Source: Bartonella sp. HY038 (lineage in GTDB: Bacteria > Pseudomonadota > Alphaproteobacteria > Rhizobiales > Rhizobiaceae). Taken from it: 64,000 nt of DNA. Position numbers and translations under genes: made by a program. Location of the stretch: assembly GCF_014117425.1 (NCBI RefSeq), contig NZ_CP059725.1, positions 2,232,001 through 2,296,000 on the forward strand, in the 5' to 3' direction. This document shows, one piece after another, positions 8,088 through 17,702 of the stretch. The notes beneath the pieces were generated by a model. It was not told where the DNA came from. It searched no databases and saw only the letters and a list, made by a program, of their open reading frames with translations. Numbering within the stretch: the stretch's first letter is position 1; each line of letters begins with the position of its first letter.

Positions 8088-9221
8088 ATGCGTCCCCCAG
8101 CTTTTTTAACCAAAATCATCCTACCATTTTTGCTTTTAAGCGCATCATCTTATGGGCTTTACGCGCAAGAACAAGGTGGTGAAGCTCCCCCTCCCCCTGC
8201 CGTTAATATTGTCGTTGCCACCCCGCAATCGGTTCCTGTTGTCACTGAATTACCCGGCCGGGTTGCACCAACACGAGTTGCCGAAGTGCGGCCGCGCATT
8301 TCTGGTATTGTAGTTGAGCGTGTTTTTACCCAAGGTAGCACAGTAAAAGAAGGCGAAGTGCTTTATCGTATTGATCCCATGCCATTTCGTGTACGCGTGG
8401 CTAGCGCCGAGGCTTCCCTTGCCCGCGCTAAGGCTGTTGAATTAAATGCTAAGCAACTTGCCGAGCGCCAATCGCAATTGCGCGAGCGTGAGGTTACCTC
8501 GACAACCAATTACGATAATGCGGTTGCAGCTCTAGCACAAGCTGAGGCGGATGTGGCCTTAGCACAAGCATCACTTGATGCAGCAAAATTGGATCTTGGT
8601 TACACTGAAGTGCGTGCACCAATATCCGGCCGCATTGGTCGCGCGCTGGTAACGGAAGGCGCTTTGGTTAGCCCAAGCGATGCTAATCACCTTGCTTTGG
8701 TTCAACAGCTAGACCCTGTTTATGTCGATTTTACTCAGTCTTCCAATGCCGTGCGAGAACTTCGGCGCAGCTTAGATGCTGGTGATCTTGAAAGCCCAGC
8801 CCCAGGGGAAGCAAGTGTACAATTGGTTTTTGATGATGGCACACCTTACAGTGAAAAAGGCCGCCTGTTGTTCTCAGAAGCGTCAGTTGATTCAACCACC
8901 GGACAAATCACCTTACGTGCTGAGTTTCCAAATCCAAAGGACGAGCTTTTAGCTGGCCTTTATGTGCGGGTGCGTATTGAACAGGCAGTTGATAGTTCTG
9001 CAATTCTTGTGCCGCAACGAGCCATTATTCGTGATAATAGCGGTGGTGCGCAGGTCTATGTTGTTGATGAAATGAATATCGCTCATTTGCGTAATATTAC
9101 CCTTGGGCAAGCTATTGATAATAATTGGATTGTGCGCACTGGTATCAAAAGTGGCGATAAGGTCATTATCGATGGCGGTGCAAAAGTTCAAGACGGCACT
9201 AGTGTTGCGATTAACCAATAA
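8088..9221 (+). CDS. RND efflux periplasmic adaptor subunit
   Basis: A 377-aa membrane fusion protein that links an inner-membrane RND pump to an outer-membrane channel. An N-terminal signal sequence (hydrophobic LTKIILPFLLLSASSYGLYA, about residues 7-26) is followed by a proline-rich linker. The lipoyl halves appear as ISGIVVERVFTQGSTVKEGEVLYRIDP (residues about 68-94) and YTEVRAPISGRIGRALVTEGALV; an alpha-helical hairpin rich in alanine separates them. There is no cysteine lipobox, so it is probably anchored differently from AcrA. A beta-barrel and membrane-proximal domain complete the fold. It resembles AcrA/MexA and Brucella BepD/BepF. The pump gene follows after 121 bases. No outer-membrane TolC-type gene is in the window. 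Confidence 0.92.
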   Translation: MRPPAFLTKIILPFLLLSASSYGLYAQEQGGEAPPPPAVNIVVATPQSVPVVTELPGRVAPTRVAEVRPRISGIVVERVFTQGSTVKEGEVLYRIDPMPFRVRVASAEASLARAKAVELNAKQLAERQSQLREREVTSTTNYDNAVAALAQAEADVALAQASLDAAKLDLGYTEVRAPISGRIGRALVTEGALVSPSDANHLALVQQLDPVYVDFTQSSNAVRELRRSLDAGDLESPAPGEASVQLVFDDGTPYSEKGRLLFSEASVDSTTGQITLRAEFPNPKDELLAGLYVRVRIEQAVDSSAILVPQRAIIRDNSGGAQVYVVDEMNIAHLRNITLGQAIDNNWIVRTGIKSGDKVIIDGGAKVQDGTSVAINQ

Positions 9222-9342
9222 CAATGTCGATGAGCAGTTTAAACCTATTTAAATCTGCAGCATTATGAAATGCTGATAATAGATCGCATTTATAATGTTT
9301 GTGAAATATTTAAAATAAGCCCCCCGATGAAACGAGACCATT

Positions 9343-12300
9343 ATGGCCCAGTTTTTTATTAAAAGACCCATTTTTGCCTTTGTTATAGCGATATTCATAA
9401 CATTGGCTGGTATTATTGCATTGCCTTATCTACCTATAATGCAATATCCAAAAATTGCTCCGCCGCAATTAACAATCCGGACGTCTTACCCTGGTGCGTC
9501 ACCGCAGGAAGTTTATGCCAGCGTTACCCGTCAGATTGAAGAAGAATTAAATGGCGTAGAAAATATTGCCTATTTTGAATCAAGCACTGATTCAAATGGT
9601 GGCCTTGAAATTACGGCAACATTTAATACAGGTTCAGATATAGCCAAGGCACAGGTTGATGTGCAAAACAAAATTCGCGGTGTTGAGTCACGTTTGCCGC
9701 GATCAGTTGTTGATCAAGGTATTCAGGTTGAAGAAGCTGGCAACGGCTTTATGATGTTTATCAGCCTTATTTCACCAGATGGTTCGTATGATAGTGTGGC
9801 CCTTGGTGATTATATGAGCCGTAATATCCTTGGTGAGTTGCGCCGTATTGACGGGGTTGGACGCGTACAACTATTTGCATCAGAGCGCGCATTGCGTGTT
9901 TGGCTAGATCCAGACCGGATGGTGGGACTAAATCTATCGGTTGACGATGTAACCGCTGCTATTCGTGCGCAAAATGCGCAGGTAGCTGCAGGCCGTGTTG
10001 GTGCAGATCCCAATCCTTTAACCCAAGAACTCACGGCAACGGTGTTAGTTAAGGGGCAGCTTGCAACACCTGAAGAATTCTCATCTATTATTTTACGTGC
10101 AAATCCTGATGGCTCAACCGTGCGACTATCCGATGTTGCCCGTGTGGAGCTTGGCGCAGAAGACTATAATTTTTCTACCACACTTGATGGCAAGCAATCT
10201 GCTGCTGCTGCCATTCAATTATCCAATTCCGGTAATGCCCTTGCTACATCGAAGCTTATTCATGCCAAAATGGCAGAGCTAGGAGCATTTCTTCCCAAAG
10301 GCGTAAGTTATCTTATCCCTTACGATACGACACCCTTTGTGTCCGCATCGATTGAAAAAGTTTTTCATACCTTGATTGAAGCCGTCATTTTGGTTTTCTT
10401 GGTGATGTTTCTCTTTTTACAAAATTTCCGCTATACGCTTATTCCCATCATTGTCGTTCCGGTGGCCTTACTTGGTACTTGTGCTATTATGTTAGCGGCA
10501 GGATTTTCCATCAATGTGCTAACAATGTTTGCTATGGTGCTCGCCATTGGTATTCTGGTTGATGATGCAATTGTGGTGGTTGAAAATGTTGAGCGCATCA
10601 TGGCAGAGGAAGGGTTGCCACCCAAGCAAGCAACACAAAAGGCGATGCATCAAATAACCGGCGCGATCATTGGTATTACACTTGTTCTCTCAGCCGTGTT
10701 TGTACCTATGGCATTTTTCCCAGGTGCAACGGGTGTAATCTACCGCCAATTCTCGCTTACCATGGTAGTGTCTATTTTATTTTCGGCTCTTTTGGCGCTT
10801 ACTTTAACACCCGCTCTTTGTTCAACATTCTTGAAGCCTGTTCCCAAAGGGCATCACGATAAGCGCGGTTTCTTTGGTTGGTTTAACCGCAGCTTTAATA
10901 GTTTGACCAACCATTATCAAGGTGGTGTGCGTTTCGCATTAGCTAAAAGCCGTCGTGTTATGGTCATTTATGTGGCTATCCTTTTAGGGCTCGGCTATAC
11001 TTATATGAAATTGCCAACAGGCTTTGCCCCAAATGAAGATCAGGGCTATCTTATTGTCAGTGCATTATTACCACCAGAAGCTAGCTCCAACCGAACCAAT
11101 GAAGTTCTATCACAAATTGATAAAATTTTTGCCGGAAATGATGCCGTTGATCATGTTATTGGCGTACGTGGTTTTAGCTTCTCAGGGTCAGGTGCCAATG
11201 CAGCAATCGTCTTTGTAACCTTAAAAGACTGGAGCGAACGCGGCAAAGGGCAATCAGCCCAAGATATTGTTAACTGGACGAATGGACAATTGGCATCAAT
11301 TAAGGATGTTAGTCAAATATTTGCAGTTCTACCCCCAGCAATTGACGGCTTTGGTTCTACTGATGGCTTTAGTTTCCGCCTGCAAGATCGTGGGGGTTCA
11401 GAAAACATGTCGCTTAATGCAGCTACGGGACAATTGCTTGCCATGGCAAGTCAAAGTCCAATTCTAGCTGGTGTGCGCCCCGAAGGATTGCCTGAATCGG
11501 CACAGGTCAATCTTGAAATTGATCGTGAAAAGGCAAATGCTTTTGGTGTGACATTTGCTGATATTAATACAGCTATTTCAGCCAATCTTGGTTCGGCCTA
11601 TGTTAACGACTTTCCAAATGTAGGTAGGCTGCAACGTGTTGTTGTTCAAGCATTGGATACCAAGCGTCTTGATGCGGTCCAGTTATTAAGCATTCACGTC
11701 AAAAATACCCATGGCGGAATGGTGCCTTTATCAGCCTTTGCTCATGTTAATTGGCAAAAAGGACCTGCGCAGGTTATTGGTTATAATGCCTATCCATCAA
11801 TGCGTATCACTGGTTCACCAGCCCCGGGTTATTCAACCGGTGATGCAATTGCTGAAATGGAGCGTATTGCTAAAGCACTCCCAGAAGGCTATGGTTTTGA
11901 ATGGTCAGGACAAACGGCAGAAGAGATTAAATCTGGTTCGCAATCTACCCTTTTATTTGCGCTATCTATTCTCTTTGTATTCCTATTGTTAGCAGCACTT
12001 TATGAAAGTTGGTCAATTCCGGTATCGGTGATGTTGGTGGTGCCACTTGGGATTATTGGCTGTGTTCTTGCGGTGATGATGCGTGATATGGCAAATGACC
12101 TTTATTTTAAAATTGGTCTTATTACCATTATTGGGCTATCGGCGAAAAATGCTATTTTGATTGTGGAATTTGCGCGTGAGCTTTATGGTCAGGGTATGTC
12201 TCTTTCTAGTGCAGCACTGGAAGCGGCAAAATTACGCTTTAGACCAATTTTGATGACATCATTGGCATTTTCGCTTGGCGTATTACCCCTTGCAATTGCT

Positions 12301-12465
12301 AATGGTCCTGGCGCGGGCAGTCAAAATGCAATTGGTACAGGCGTACTTGGCGGCATGATAACCGCGACAGTTCTTGCTGTTATGTTTGTGCCAGTTTTCT
12401 TCCTCATTATCCTGCGCTTCTTTAAAGTAAAGCCACAAGTTCAGGAAAAAGACGAAGTCGCTTAA
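9343..12465 (+). CDS. RND efflux transporter, HAE1 family (AcrB type)
   Basis: A 1040-aa proton-driven inner-membrane pump of the hydrophobe/amphiphile efflux family, full length. It starts MAQFFIKRPIFAFVIAI as AcrB-type proteins do, and has two repeats of one transmembrane helix, a large periplasmic loop and a helix bundle. Proton-relay residues are present: the Asp pair 407-408 in GILVDDAIVVVENVER and Lys935 in GLSAKNAILIVEFA, at positions close to those of AcrB. It forms a tripartite complex with the adaptor encoded just upstream and an outer-membrane channel encoded elsewhere. Likely substrates are drugs, dyes, detergents or bile salts, which cannot be ranked from sequence. BepE of Brucella is a plausible relative. 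Confidence 0.95.
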   Translation: MAQFFIKRPIFAFVIAIFITLAGIIALPYLPIMQYPKIAPPQLTIRTSYPGASPQEVYASVTRQIEEELNGVENIAYFESSTDSNGGLEITATFNTGSDIAKAQVDVQNKIRGVESRLPRSVVDQGIQVEEAGNGFMMFISLISPDGSYDSVALGDYMSRNILGELRRIDGVGRVQLFASERALRVWLDPDRMVGLNLSVDDVTAAIRAQNAQVAAGRVGADPNPLTQELTATVLVKGQLATPEEFSSIILRANPDGSTVRLSDVARVELGAEDYNFSTTLDGKQSAAAAIQLSNSGNALATSKLIHAKMAELGAFLPKGVSYLIPYDTTPFVSASIEKVFHTLIEAVILVFLVMFLFLQNFRYTLIPIIVVPVALLGTCAIMLAAGFSINVLTMFAMVLAIGILVDDAIVVVENVERIMAEEGLPPKQATQKAMHQITGAIIGITLVLSAVFVPMAFFPGATGVIYRQFSLTMVVSILFSALLALTLTPALCSTFLKPVPKGHHDKRGFFGWFNRSFNSLTNHYQGGVRFALAKSRRVMVIYVAILLGLGYTYMKLPTGFAPNEDQGYLIVSALLPPEASSNRTNEVLSQIDKIFAGNDAVDHVIGVRGFSFSGSGANAAIVFVTLKDWSERGKGQSAQDIVNWTNGQLASIKDVSQIFAVLPPAIDGFGSTDGFSFRLQDRGGSENMSLNAATGQLLAMASQSPILAGVRPEGLPESAQVNLEIDREKANAFGVTFADINTAISANLGSAYVNDFPNVGRLQRVVVQALDTKRLDAVQLLSIHVKNTHGGMVPLSAFAHVNWQKGPAQVIGYNAYPSMRITGSPAPGYSTGDAIAEMERIAKALPEGYGFEWSGQTAEEIKSGSQSTLLFALSILFVFLLLAALYESWSIPVSVMLVVPLGIIGCVLAVMMRDMANDLYFKIGLITIIGLSAKNAILIVEFARELYGQGMSLSSAALEAAKLRFRPILMTSLAFSLGVLPLAIANGPGAGSQNAIGTGVLGGMITATVLAVMFVPVFFLIILRFFKVKPQVQEKDEVA

Positions 12466-12486
12466 TATTTTATACCTTAAATAATA

Positions 12487-12518
12487 AAAGGCCATTAGTT
12501 GAACTGATGGCCTTTTAT
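12487..12518 (+). terminator. Intrinsic terminator of the RND operon
   Basis: AAAAGGCCAT (12487-12496) pairs with ATGGCCTTTT (12507-12516), with extra AGTT/AACT pairing inside the loop. It begins 21 bases after the pump stop codon. Confidence 0.85.
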
Positions 12519-12521
12519 ATT

Positions 12522-12626
12522 AGAGCGCATTTCGATCTGATTGAATCAGATCGAAATGCGCTCTAATCCATTGTTTACATCGCGTTTTTGCCCGAAAACC
12601 GCTTCAAACTTTTCGGAAAACGCTCT
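12522..12626. repeat. RIME-like intergenic mosaic repeat
   Basis: The left half (12522-12564) is a 43-base perfect palindrome with a single central base; it starts AGAGCGCATTTCGATC and ends with the inverse. A spacer is followed by the right half (about 12577-12626), with CCGAAAA and TTTTCGG around CCGCTTCAAAC and outer GCGTTTT/AAAACGC pairing, ending in CGCTCT. The two-hairpin layout, the AGAGCG/CGCTCT borders and the wording of both halves match my memory of the RIME elements of rhizobia. Only one copy is seen in the window, and no coding potential is visible. Confidence 0.75.
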
Positions 12627-12706
12627 AAGAATATCCTATTTACTCTTATCCACCACCATGACAGCAGGCGAATAAACACAACCCTTCTATCATACGTTGT
12701 TTCCAA

Positions 12707-14308
12707 CTAGTCCTCAATATCAACACCGTCAAAAGCGTGCGACCCCATAGGATCCATGATATAGTTTTTAACCTTGTTGGACATTGGCATAAATACGGTT
12801 GAATTGGCAATAACTAGCCATGGAGCCTCCTTATTAAAGAATTCTTGCGCTTCTTCATAAATTTTAACACGCTCATCATGATCCGTAGTCGTGCGACCAC
12901 GTTGTATCAAATCATCAAAATCCTTATTACACCAACGCGCATAATTATTAGTGCCAACACCAGCACAGGAGTTTAATACTCCCATAAAATTATCAGGGTC
13001 ACCATTATCACCGATCCAGCCCATCATAAAAGCACCATCGCGCCCCTTATCATTGCCCGCCTTTAGGTATTCCCCCCATTCCATAGAAACAATTTCACTT
13101 TTGATACCAACCTTAGCATAATCTGCCTGAATAAGCTCAGCAGTTCTACGACCATTTGGCATATAAGGACGCGATATCGGCATTGCCCAAATCTTCATTG
13201 AAAGATCCTTGACGCCGGCTTTATCTAGCATCTTTTTTGCTTCTTCAGGATTATATTCATCCGGTCTAATATTTTTGTTAAAACCCCACATTGTTGGTGG
13301 AATTGGATTTTGTGCAACTTGACCTGCACCACCAAACACAGCATCAACAATAGCTTGCTTATTGACTGCTTTATTCAAAGCTTGGCGCACTTCTATTTTA
13401 TTAAAAGGTGCTTCTTCAGTATTATAGGCAAGATAGGCAATATTAAGCCCAGCTTGTTCTTGTACAATTAGATTTTTATCAGCCTTTAAATCGGGCAAAT
13501 CATTAGGATTGGGATAAGAAGCAATTTGGCATTCATTTGCCTTAAGCTTTTGCATACGAACAGATGGATCAAGAGTGATTGCAAATACCAAATTATCAAT
13601 AGGTTGTTTGCCTTGGAAATAGTCAGGATTTGCTTTAAAGCGGATAACAGCATCCTTTTGATAGCCAACAAAGATAAATGGCCCTGTACCAACCGGTTGT
13701 TGATTCATCAATTCCATTTTACCTTCTTTTTCAAGCTTATCACCGTATTCCTTGGAATAGATAACTGCGAAGGGCATGGCCATATTAGCAAGAAATGGGG
13801 CTTCAGGCCTGTTTAAAGTAAAACGCACCGTATAATCATCAATTTTGTCGATGGATTTGAACAATGTGTTCATTTCCATACTTTCAAAATATTGCCACGA
13901 TACGCCAGGGGTATAATTATGCCATGGATTATCCTTCTTCCATTGCCTCTCAAAAGAGAAAATAACATCATCGGCATTGAAGTCTCGGCTTGGAGTAAAA
14001 TAGCTGGTTGTATGGAACTTAACACCTTTAGTTAGATGAAATGTATAAGTTAACCCGTCATCAGAAATGTCCCATCTTTCCGCAAGGCCAGATTTGATAT
14101 TGCTGGTGCCTTTAACAAAATCAACTAATTTATTAAAAACTGGTCGACTACTTGCATCAAAAGTTGTACCAGATGTATAAAGCGCTGGATCAAAACCTTC
14201 AGGCGAGGCTTCAGAGCAATAAACCAAGGTTTTAGCTGACACAGTGGTGGCTACCCCACAAAAAGCTGTAGCAATAATAGCGGTGCGAATAAGTTTATTT
14301 ATCATCAT
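12707..14308 (-). CDS. Peptide ABC transporter substrate-binding protein (DppA-like), copy 1
   Basis: A 533-aa periplasmic binding protein of the SBP_bac_5 family. A Sec signal peptide (MMINKLIRTAIIATAFCG, cleavage near VSA-KT) precedes the mature start KTLVYCSEASPEGFDPALY, the DppA-type entry strand. The family block with TFHLTKGVKFHTT, the substrate-region NQQPVGTGPFIFVGY and the C-terminal GWIGDNGDPDNF are all present, and the length is normal. AAGGAA lies 6 bases before the ATG at 14308, which decides the start against the longer frame. It is a close tandem paralogue of the next gene upstream. No permease (dppBC) or ATPase (dppDF) gene is adjacent, so the partner transporter is encoded elsewhere. 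Dipeptides, or haem as for some DppA proteins, are possible ligands. Confidence 0.9.
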   Translation of the reverse strand: MMINKLIRTAIIATAFCGVATTVSAKTLVYCSEASPEGFDPALYTSGTTFDASSRPVFNKLVDFVKGTSNIKSGLAERWDISDDGLTYTFHLTKGVKFHTTSYFTPSRDFNADDVIFSFERQWKKDNPWHNYTPGVSWQYFESMEMNTLFKSIDKIDDYTVRFTLNRPEAPFLANMAMPFAVIYSKEYGDKLEKEGKMELMNQQPVGTGPFIFVGYQKDAVIRFKANPDYFQGKQPIDNLVFAITLDPSVRMQKLKANECQIASYPNPNDLPDLKADKNLIVQEQAGLNIAYLAYNTEEAPFNKIEVRQALNKAVNKQAIVDAVFGGAGQVAQNPIPPTMWGFNKNIRPDEYNPEEAKKMLDKAGVKDLSMKIWAMPISRPYMPNGRRTAELIQADYAKVGIKSEIVSMEWGEYLKAGNDKGRDGAFMMGWIGDNGDPDNFMGVLNSCAGVGTNNYARWCNKDFDDLIQRGRTTTDHDERVKIYEEAQEFFNKEAPWLVIANSTVFMPMSNKVKNYIMDPMGSHAFDGVDIED

Positions 14309-14435
14309 TGCGCATTCCTTCCCAAAAACTGCGGTCTCAACGATTATCACGCGGCAAAATTACAAAAACAGCAAGCAATTTTTTTGCGTTTAAACATCAA
14401 ATAGCGAATATTTTTATGAATGATAGAAGTAGCGA

Positions 14436-14468
14436 AATTAAAAAAAGCGGGTGAAAATCACCCGCTTT
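14436..14468 (-). terminator. Intrinsic terminator after DppA-like copy 2
   Basis: An 11-bp perfect stem (14444-14454 with 14458-14468) with a 3-base loop is followed on the minus strand by a run of T residues. It lies 21 bases beyond the stop at 14490, so the two binding-protein genes are probably separate transcripts. Confidence 0.88.
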
Positions 14469-14489
14469 AACAATTTTAAATTACCAATA

Positions 14490-16094
14490 TCATTCTTCAA
14501 TATCAACATTTTCAAAACGATGAAGCCCTAGCGGGTCCATAACATAGTTTTTAACATTTTTGGACATTGGCATAAAGACAGTAGAATTAGCAATGACGAG
14601 CCATGGTGCCTCTCTATTAAACACCTCTTGTGCTTTTTCATAAAGCTTTACCCGCTCATCATGATTATTACTGATGCGAGCTTTTAAAATGATATCTTCA
14701 AACTCCTTATTGCACCAACGCGCATAATTATTGGTACCAATGCCGACACAAGAATTAAGCACCCCCATGAAATTATCAGGATCGCCATTGTCGCCTGTCC
14801 AGCCCATAATCATGGCACCATCGCGCCCCTTATCATTGCCCGCTTTTAGATATTCCCCCCATTCCATCGACACAATATCAGCTTTTACACCAATATGAGC
14901 AAAATCTGACTGGATGAGTTCGGCGGCGCGCCTAGCATTAGGCATATAAGGGCGCGAAACTGGCATCGCCCAAATTTTCATTGAAAGATCTTTTACCCCG
15001 GCTTCTGCAAGTACCTTTTTGGCTTCATCAGGATTATATTGGTCTGGTTTAATAGCTTTATTATACCCCCACATTGTTGGCGGGATTGGATTTTGTGCAA
15101 CCTGCCCTGCACCACCAAAAACCGCATTAACAATACTTTGCTTATTAACTGCCATGTTTAAAGCGCGGCGCACTTCCGCTTTATCAAAAGGTGCTTCTTC
15201 AGTATTATAGGCAAGATAAGCAACGTTAAGACCCGCTTGCTCTTGTACATTGAGATTTTTATCTGCTTTCAATTCAGCAACATCATTGGGGTTGGGATAT
15301 GATGCAATATGACATTCACCTGCTTTTAATTTTTGCATACGAACTGATGGATCAAGAGTGATCGCAAAAACTAAATTATCAACGGCTGGTTTACCACGAT
15401 AATAATCAGGGTTTGCCTTATAACGAATAACCGCATCTTTTTGATAGCCAACAAAAATAAATGGCCCTGTGCCAACCGGTTGCTGGTTCATCAGCTCCAT
15501 CTTACCATCTTTTTGCAATTTATCGGCATATTCTTTTGAAACAATCGACGCAAAATCCATAGCCATATTAGCAAGGAATGGTGCTTCAGGTCGCGTTAAA
15601 GTAATTTTTACAGTATAATCATCAACCTTTTCAACTGATTTTAAAAGTTTGCCCATATCCATACTATCGAAATATTGCCAAAGGATACCCGGCGTATAAC
15701 TAAACCAAGGGTTATCTGTTTTCCATTGCCTTTCAAAAGAAAACACCACATCGTCAGCATTCATATCGCGACTAGGGGTAAAATAATTAGTAGTTTGGAA
15801 CTTTACACCTTTACGCAGATGAAATGTATAAGTTAAGCCGTCATCCGAAATATCCCAACTTTCAGCCAAACCAGCCTCAGTATTGCTAGTGCCAACCACA
15901 AATTCAAGCAAACGACTATAGGATGCACGTCCTGCAGCATCAAATGTTGTACCAGATGTATAGGCGGAAGGATCAAAGCCTTCAGGCGATGCCTCTGAGC
16001 AATAAACAAGAGTTTTAGCTGAAGCACCGACAATGCCAGCTAATACCGATGCAGCTAAAGCCGTTGCCATTAAAGTAGATTTCAAAATTTTCAT
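14490..16094 (-). CDS. Peptide ABC transporter substrate-binding protein (DppA-like), copy 2
   Basis: A 534-aa SBP_bac_5 protein. A signal peptide (MKILKSTLMATALAASVLAG, cleavage near ASA-KT) leads into KTLVYCSEASPEGFDPSAY. It can be aligned with copy 1 along its whole length with few gaps and roughly four in five residues identical by eye, including NQQPVGTGPFIFVGYQKDA and the shared GDNGDPDNFMGVLNSC block. AGGGAGG lies 6 bases ahead of the ATG at 16094, the strongest ribosome site in this region, so this copy may be the more highly expressed one. The differences are spread along the protein rather than clustered at the ligand pocket, as far as I can see. No permease genes accompany it. Confidence 0.9.
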   Translation of the reverse strand: MKILKSTLMATALAASVLAGIVGASAKTLVYCSEASPEGFDPSAYTSGTTFDAAGRASYSRLLEFVVGTSNTEAGLAESWDISDDGLTYTFHLRKGVKFQTTNYFTPSRDMNADDVVFSFERQWKTDNPWFSYTPGILWQYFDSMDMGKLLKSVEKVDDYTVKITLTRPEAPFLANMAMDFASIVSKEYADKLQKDGKMELMNQQPVGTGPFIFVGYQKDAVIRYKANPDYYRGKPAVDNLVFAITLDPSVRMQKLKAGECHIASYPNPNDVAELKADKNLNVQEQAGLNVAYLAYNTEEAPFDKAEVRRALNMAVNKQSIVNAVFGGAGQVAQNPIPPTMWGYNKAIKPDQYNPDEAKKVLAEAGVKDLSMKIWAMPVSRPYMPNARRAAELIQSDFAHIGVKADIVSMEWGEYLKAGNDKGRDGAMIMGWTGDNGDPDNFMGVLNSCVGIGTNNYARWCNKEFEDIILKARISNNHDERVKLYEKAQEVFNREAPWLVIANSTVFMPMSKNVKNYVMDPLGLHRFENVDIEE

Positions 16095-16232
16095 AAGATA
16101 CCTCCCTGTGCGGTCAGTTGGAAATAACATGGCTTATTAACGTTTTTTATATGTTCCAAAACTTAGAACCCAATGTAAATATATAGGTATCTTAAGGTAA
16201 ATGAATTTTAGGTAACTTGTAAAGCGTTCATT

Positions 16233-16892
16233 TTATATATTAAGGGGGCGCTTTTGCTCAGCATTTTCGTTAAAGTTTTCTGCCATAAGCCATTTTAAAT
16301 ATTTCTGTCGCAAATCAGACCAATCCCGATCTATGATGGAAAACCATGCGGTATCGCGATTTTGTCCCTTAACGACCATATGTTGGCGAAACAAGCCTTC
16401 ATATTGAAAACCAAAGCGGAGGGCTGCCTTTTTAGAAGGCTCATTATTATTGTTACACTTCCATTCTAAACGTCTAAATTTTAATGCAAAAACATAATCA
16501 GCAACTAGAAAAAATGCCTCGGTAGCGATGCGGCTGCGCTTTATAGCATCGCCCCAAAGGATATGGCCGATTTCAATAATGCCATTATCCAAATCCATGC
16601 GCATAAGGGCAAAGCGCCCTTCTGCACGATTGGTTCTTTTATCAATCACCGCAAAAAATTGAAGATTAACGTTATTTATGGCATTTGCCATCCAGCACTT
16701 AAATTCTTCAATATCAATAGGTGGAAGTTCTGCTAAATATAAGAAACGCTCTTGAGCCAACCCATTTTTTGAAGCCGCAAATAAATCACTCAAGTGCGCA
16801 GCTATTGAAAGCGGGACCAAGCGGACATATTGCCCTTCGATTATCTTTTGCTCAGGAGCTGTACAGCCATTCCACGCCAATTTTTCAACCAT
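16233..16892 (-). CDS. GNAT-family N-acetyltransferase (RimJ/RimL type)
   Basis: A 219-aa protein of the GNAT superfamily, resembling the RimJ/RimL group that acetylates protein N-termini or small amines with acetyl-CoA. After a short start, VRLVPLS opens the fold. The core has IIEIGHILWGDAIKRSRIATEA, where the acetyl-CoA pyrophosphate loop would lie, and the typical C-terminal LEWKCNNNNEPSKKAALRFGFQYEG block. The substrate is unknown. GCGGGGG precedes a GTG and an ATG; I take the ATG at 16892. The gene lies between DppA-like copy 2 and an L,D-transpeptidase, all on the minus strand, but with gaps of 78 bases or more. Confidence 0.85.
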   Translation of the reverse strand: MVEKLAWNGCTAPEQKIIEGQYVRLVPLSIAAHLSDLFAASKNGLAQERFLYLAELPPIDIEEFKCWMANAINNVNLQFFAVIDKRTNRAEGRFALMRMDLDNGIIEIGHILWGDAIKRSRIATEAFFLVADYVFALKFRRLEWKCNNNNEPSKKAALRFGFQYEGLFRQHMVVKGQNRDTAWFSIIDRDWSDLRQKYLKWLMAENFNENAEQKRPLNI

Positions 16893-16970
16893 CACACCCC
16901 CGCTTAGCAGCCAATAGTAAAAAAGATATTTTCCGTTGAAATATTGATCTATTTAAATCGCTTTTAAGAT

Positions 16971-17702
16971 TTAGCGCACCAAAATAGGCGTACCAACAGG
17001 AACACGAGCATAAAGATCAATAATATCTTGATTAATTAAACGAATACAACCTGATGACATAGATTTACCAATAGACCACCATTCTGGCGAACCATGAATA
17101 CGATAGCCAGTATCGTTGCCATTTTGGTAAATATATAATGCGCGCGCTCCCAATGGGTTGGTTGGCCCCGGCTGCATGCCATTTCTATATTGCACAAGCT
17201 CCGGTTGGCGTTTTATCATTTCGGCAGGTGGTGTCCAAACAGGCCATTCGCGCTTATATTGTACTTTAGCACGCCCTGACCAACTAAAGCCAGCACGCCC
17301 AACACCAACGCCATAACGGATAGCATCACCGCCATTTTGAGTAAAATAGAGAAAATAGTTTTTTGCATCAACAACAATCGTCCCGGGTCCCTCACCCGTT
17401 GTATTAGGGACAATTTGGCGACGGTATTGGCGAGGTATTTGGTCATAAGGGATGGCTTGCAACTGGAAACCACGTTCGTTAACGGCTGCATACATAGTAT
17501 CAGAAGATGTTACCCTGGCATCAACGCTAATCGGTGGCCTCATGGCATTGCCACCATTAGGGCCAATGATTGCACTCGTCGTAGTTGTATCAATGGCGGG
17601 CAAAAAGCGGTCCATTGTACATCCAGCAAGACCACTCATCATAAAAAGACCGGTGCCTTTTAACATTAGTCGTCGATTTTGTAACGAACGTTCATTGGTC
17701 AT
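16971..17702 (-). CDS. L,D-transpeptidase lipoprotein (YkuD domain)
   Basis: A 243-aa enzyme expected to act in the periplasm on peptidoglycan, forming 3-3 cross-links or anchoring proteins to the wall. A signal sequence ends in the lipobox LAGC (Cys28), so it is probably a lipoprotein. The YkuD domain begins near GTIVVDAKNYFLYF (residue 108) and holds the catalytic pair His203 in RIHGS and Cys219 in SSGCIRL, with the usual 16-residue spacing. Upstream of it VNERGFQLQAIPYDQIP is a segment shared by related alphaproteobacterial proteins. AAGG lies ahead of the ATG at 17702. Outer-membrane attachment to the wall in this order depends on L,D-transpeptidases, but the exact role of this one is not determined. 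Confidence 0.92.
   Translation of the reverse strand: MTNERSLQNRRLMLKGTGLFMMSGLAGCTMDRFLPAIDTTTTSAIIGPNGGNAMRPPISVDARVTSSDTMYAAVNERGFQLQAIPYDQIPRQYRRQIVPNTTGEGPGTIVVDAKNYFLYFTQNGGDAIRYGVGVGRAGFSWSGRAKVQYKREWPVWTPPAEMIKRQPELVQYRNGMQPGPTNPLGARALYIYQNGNDTGYRIHGSPEWWSIGKSMSSGCIRLINQDIIDLYARVPVGTPILVR

Noticed and set aside
9810..10034. Antisense open frames inside the RND pump, fru, fab and other genes
   Set aside because: They are shadows of strongly coding frames; none has a ribosome site with a recognisable protein.
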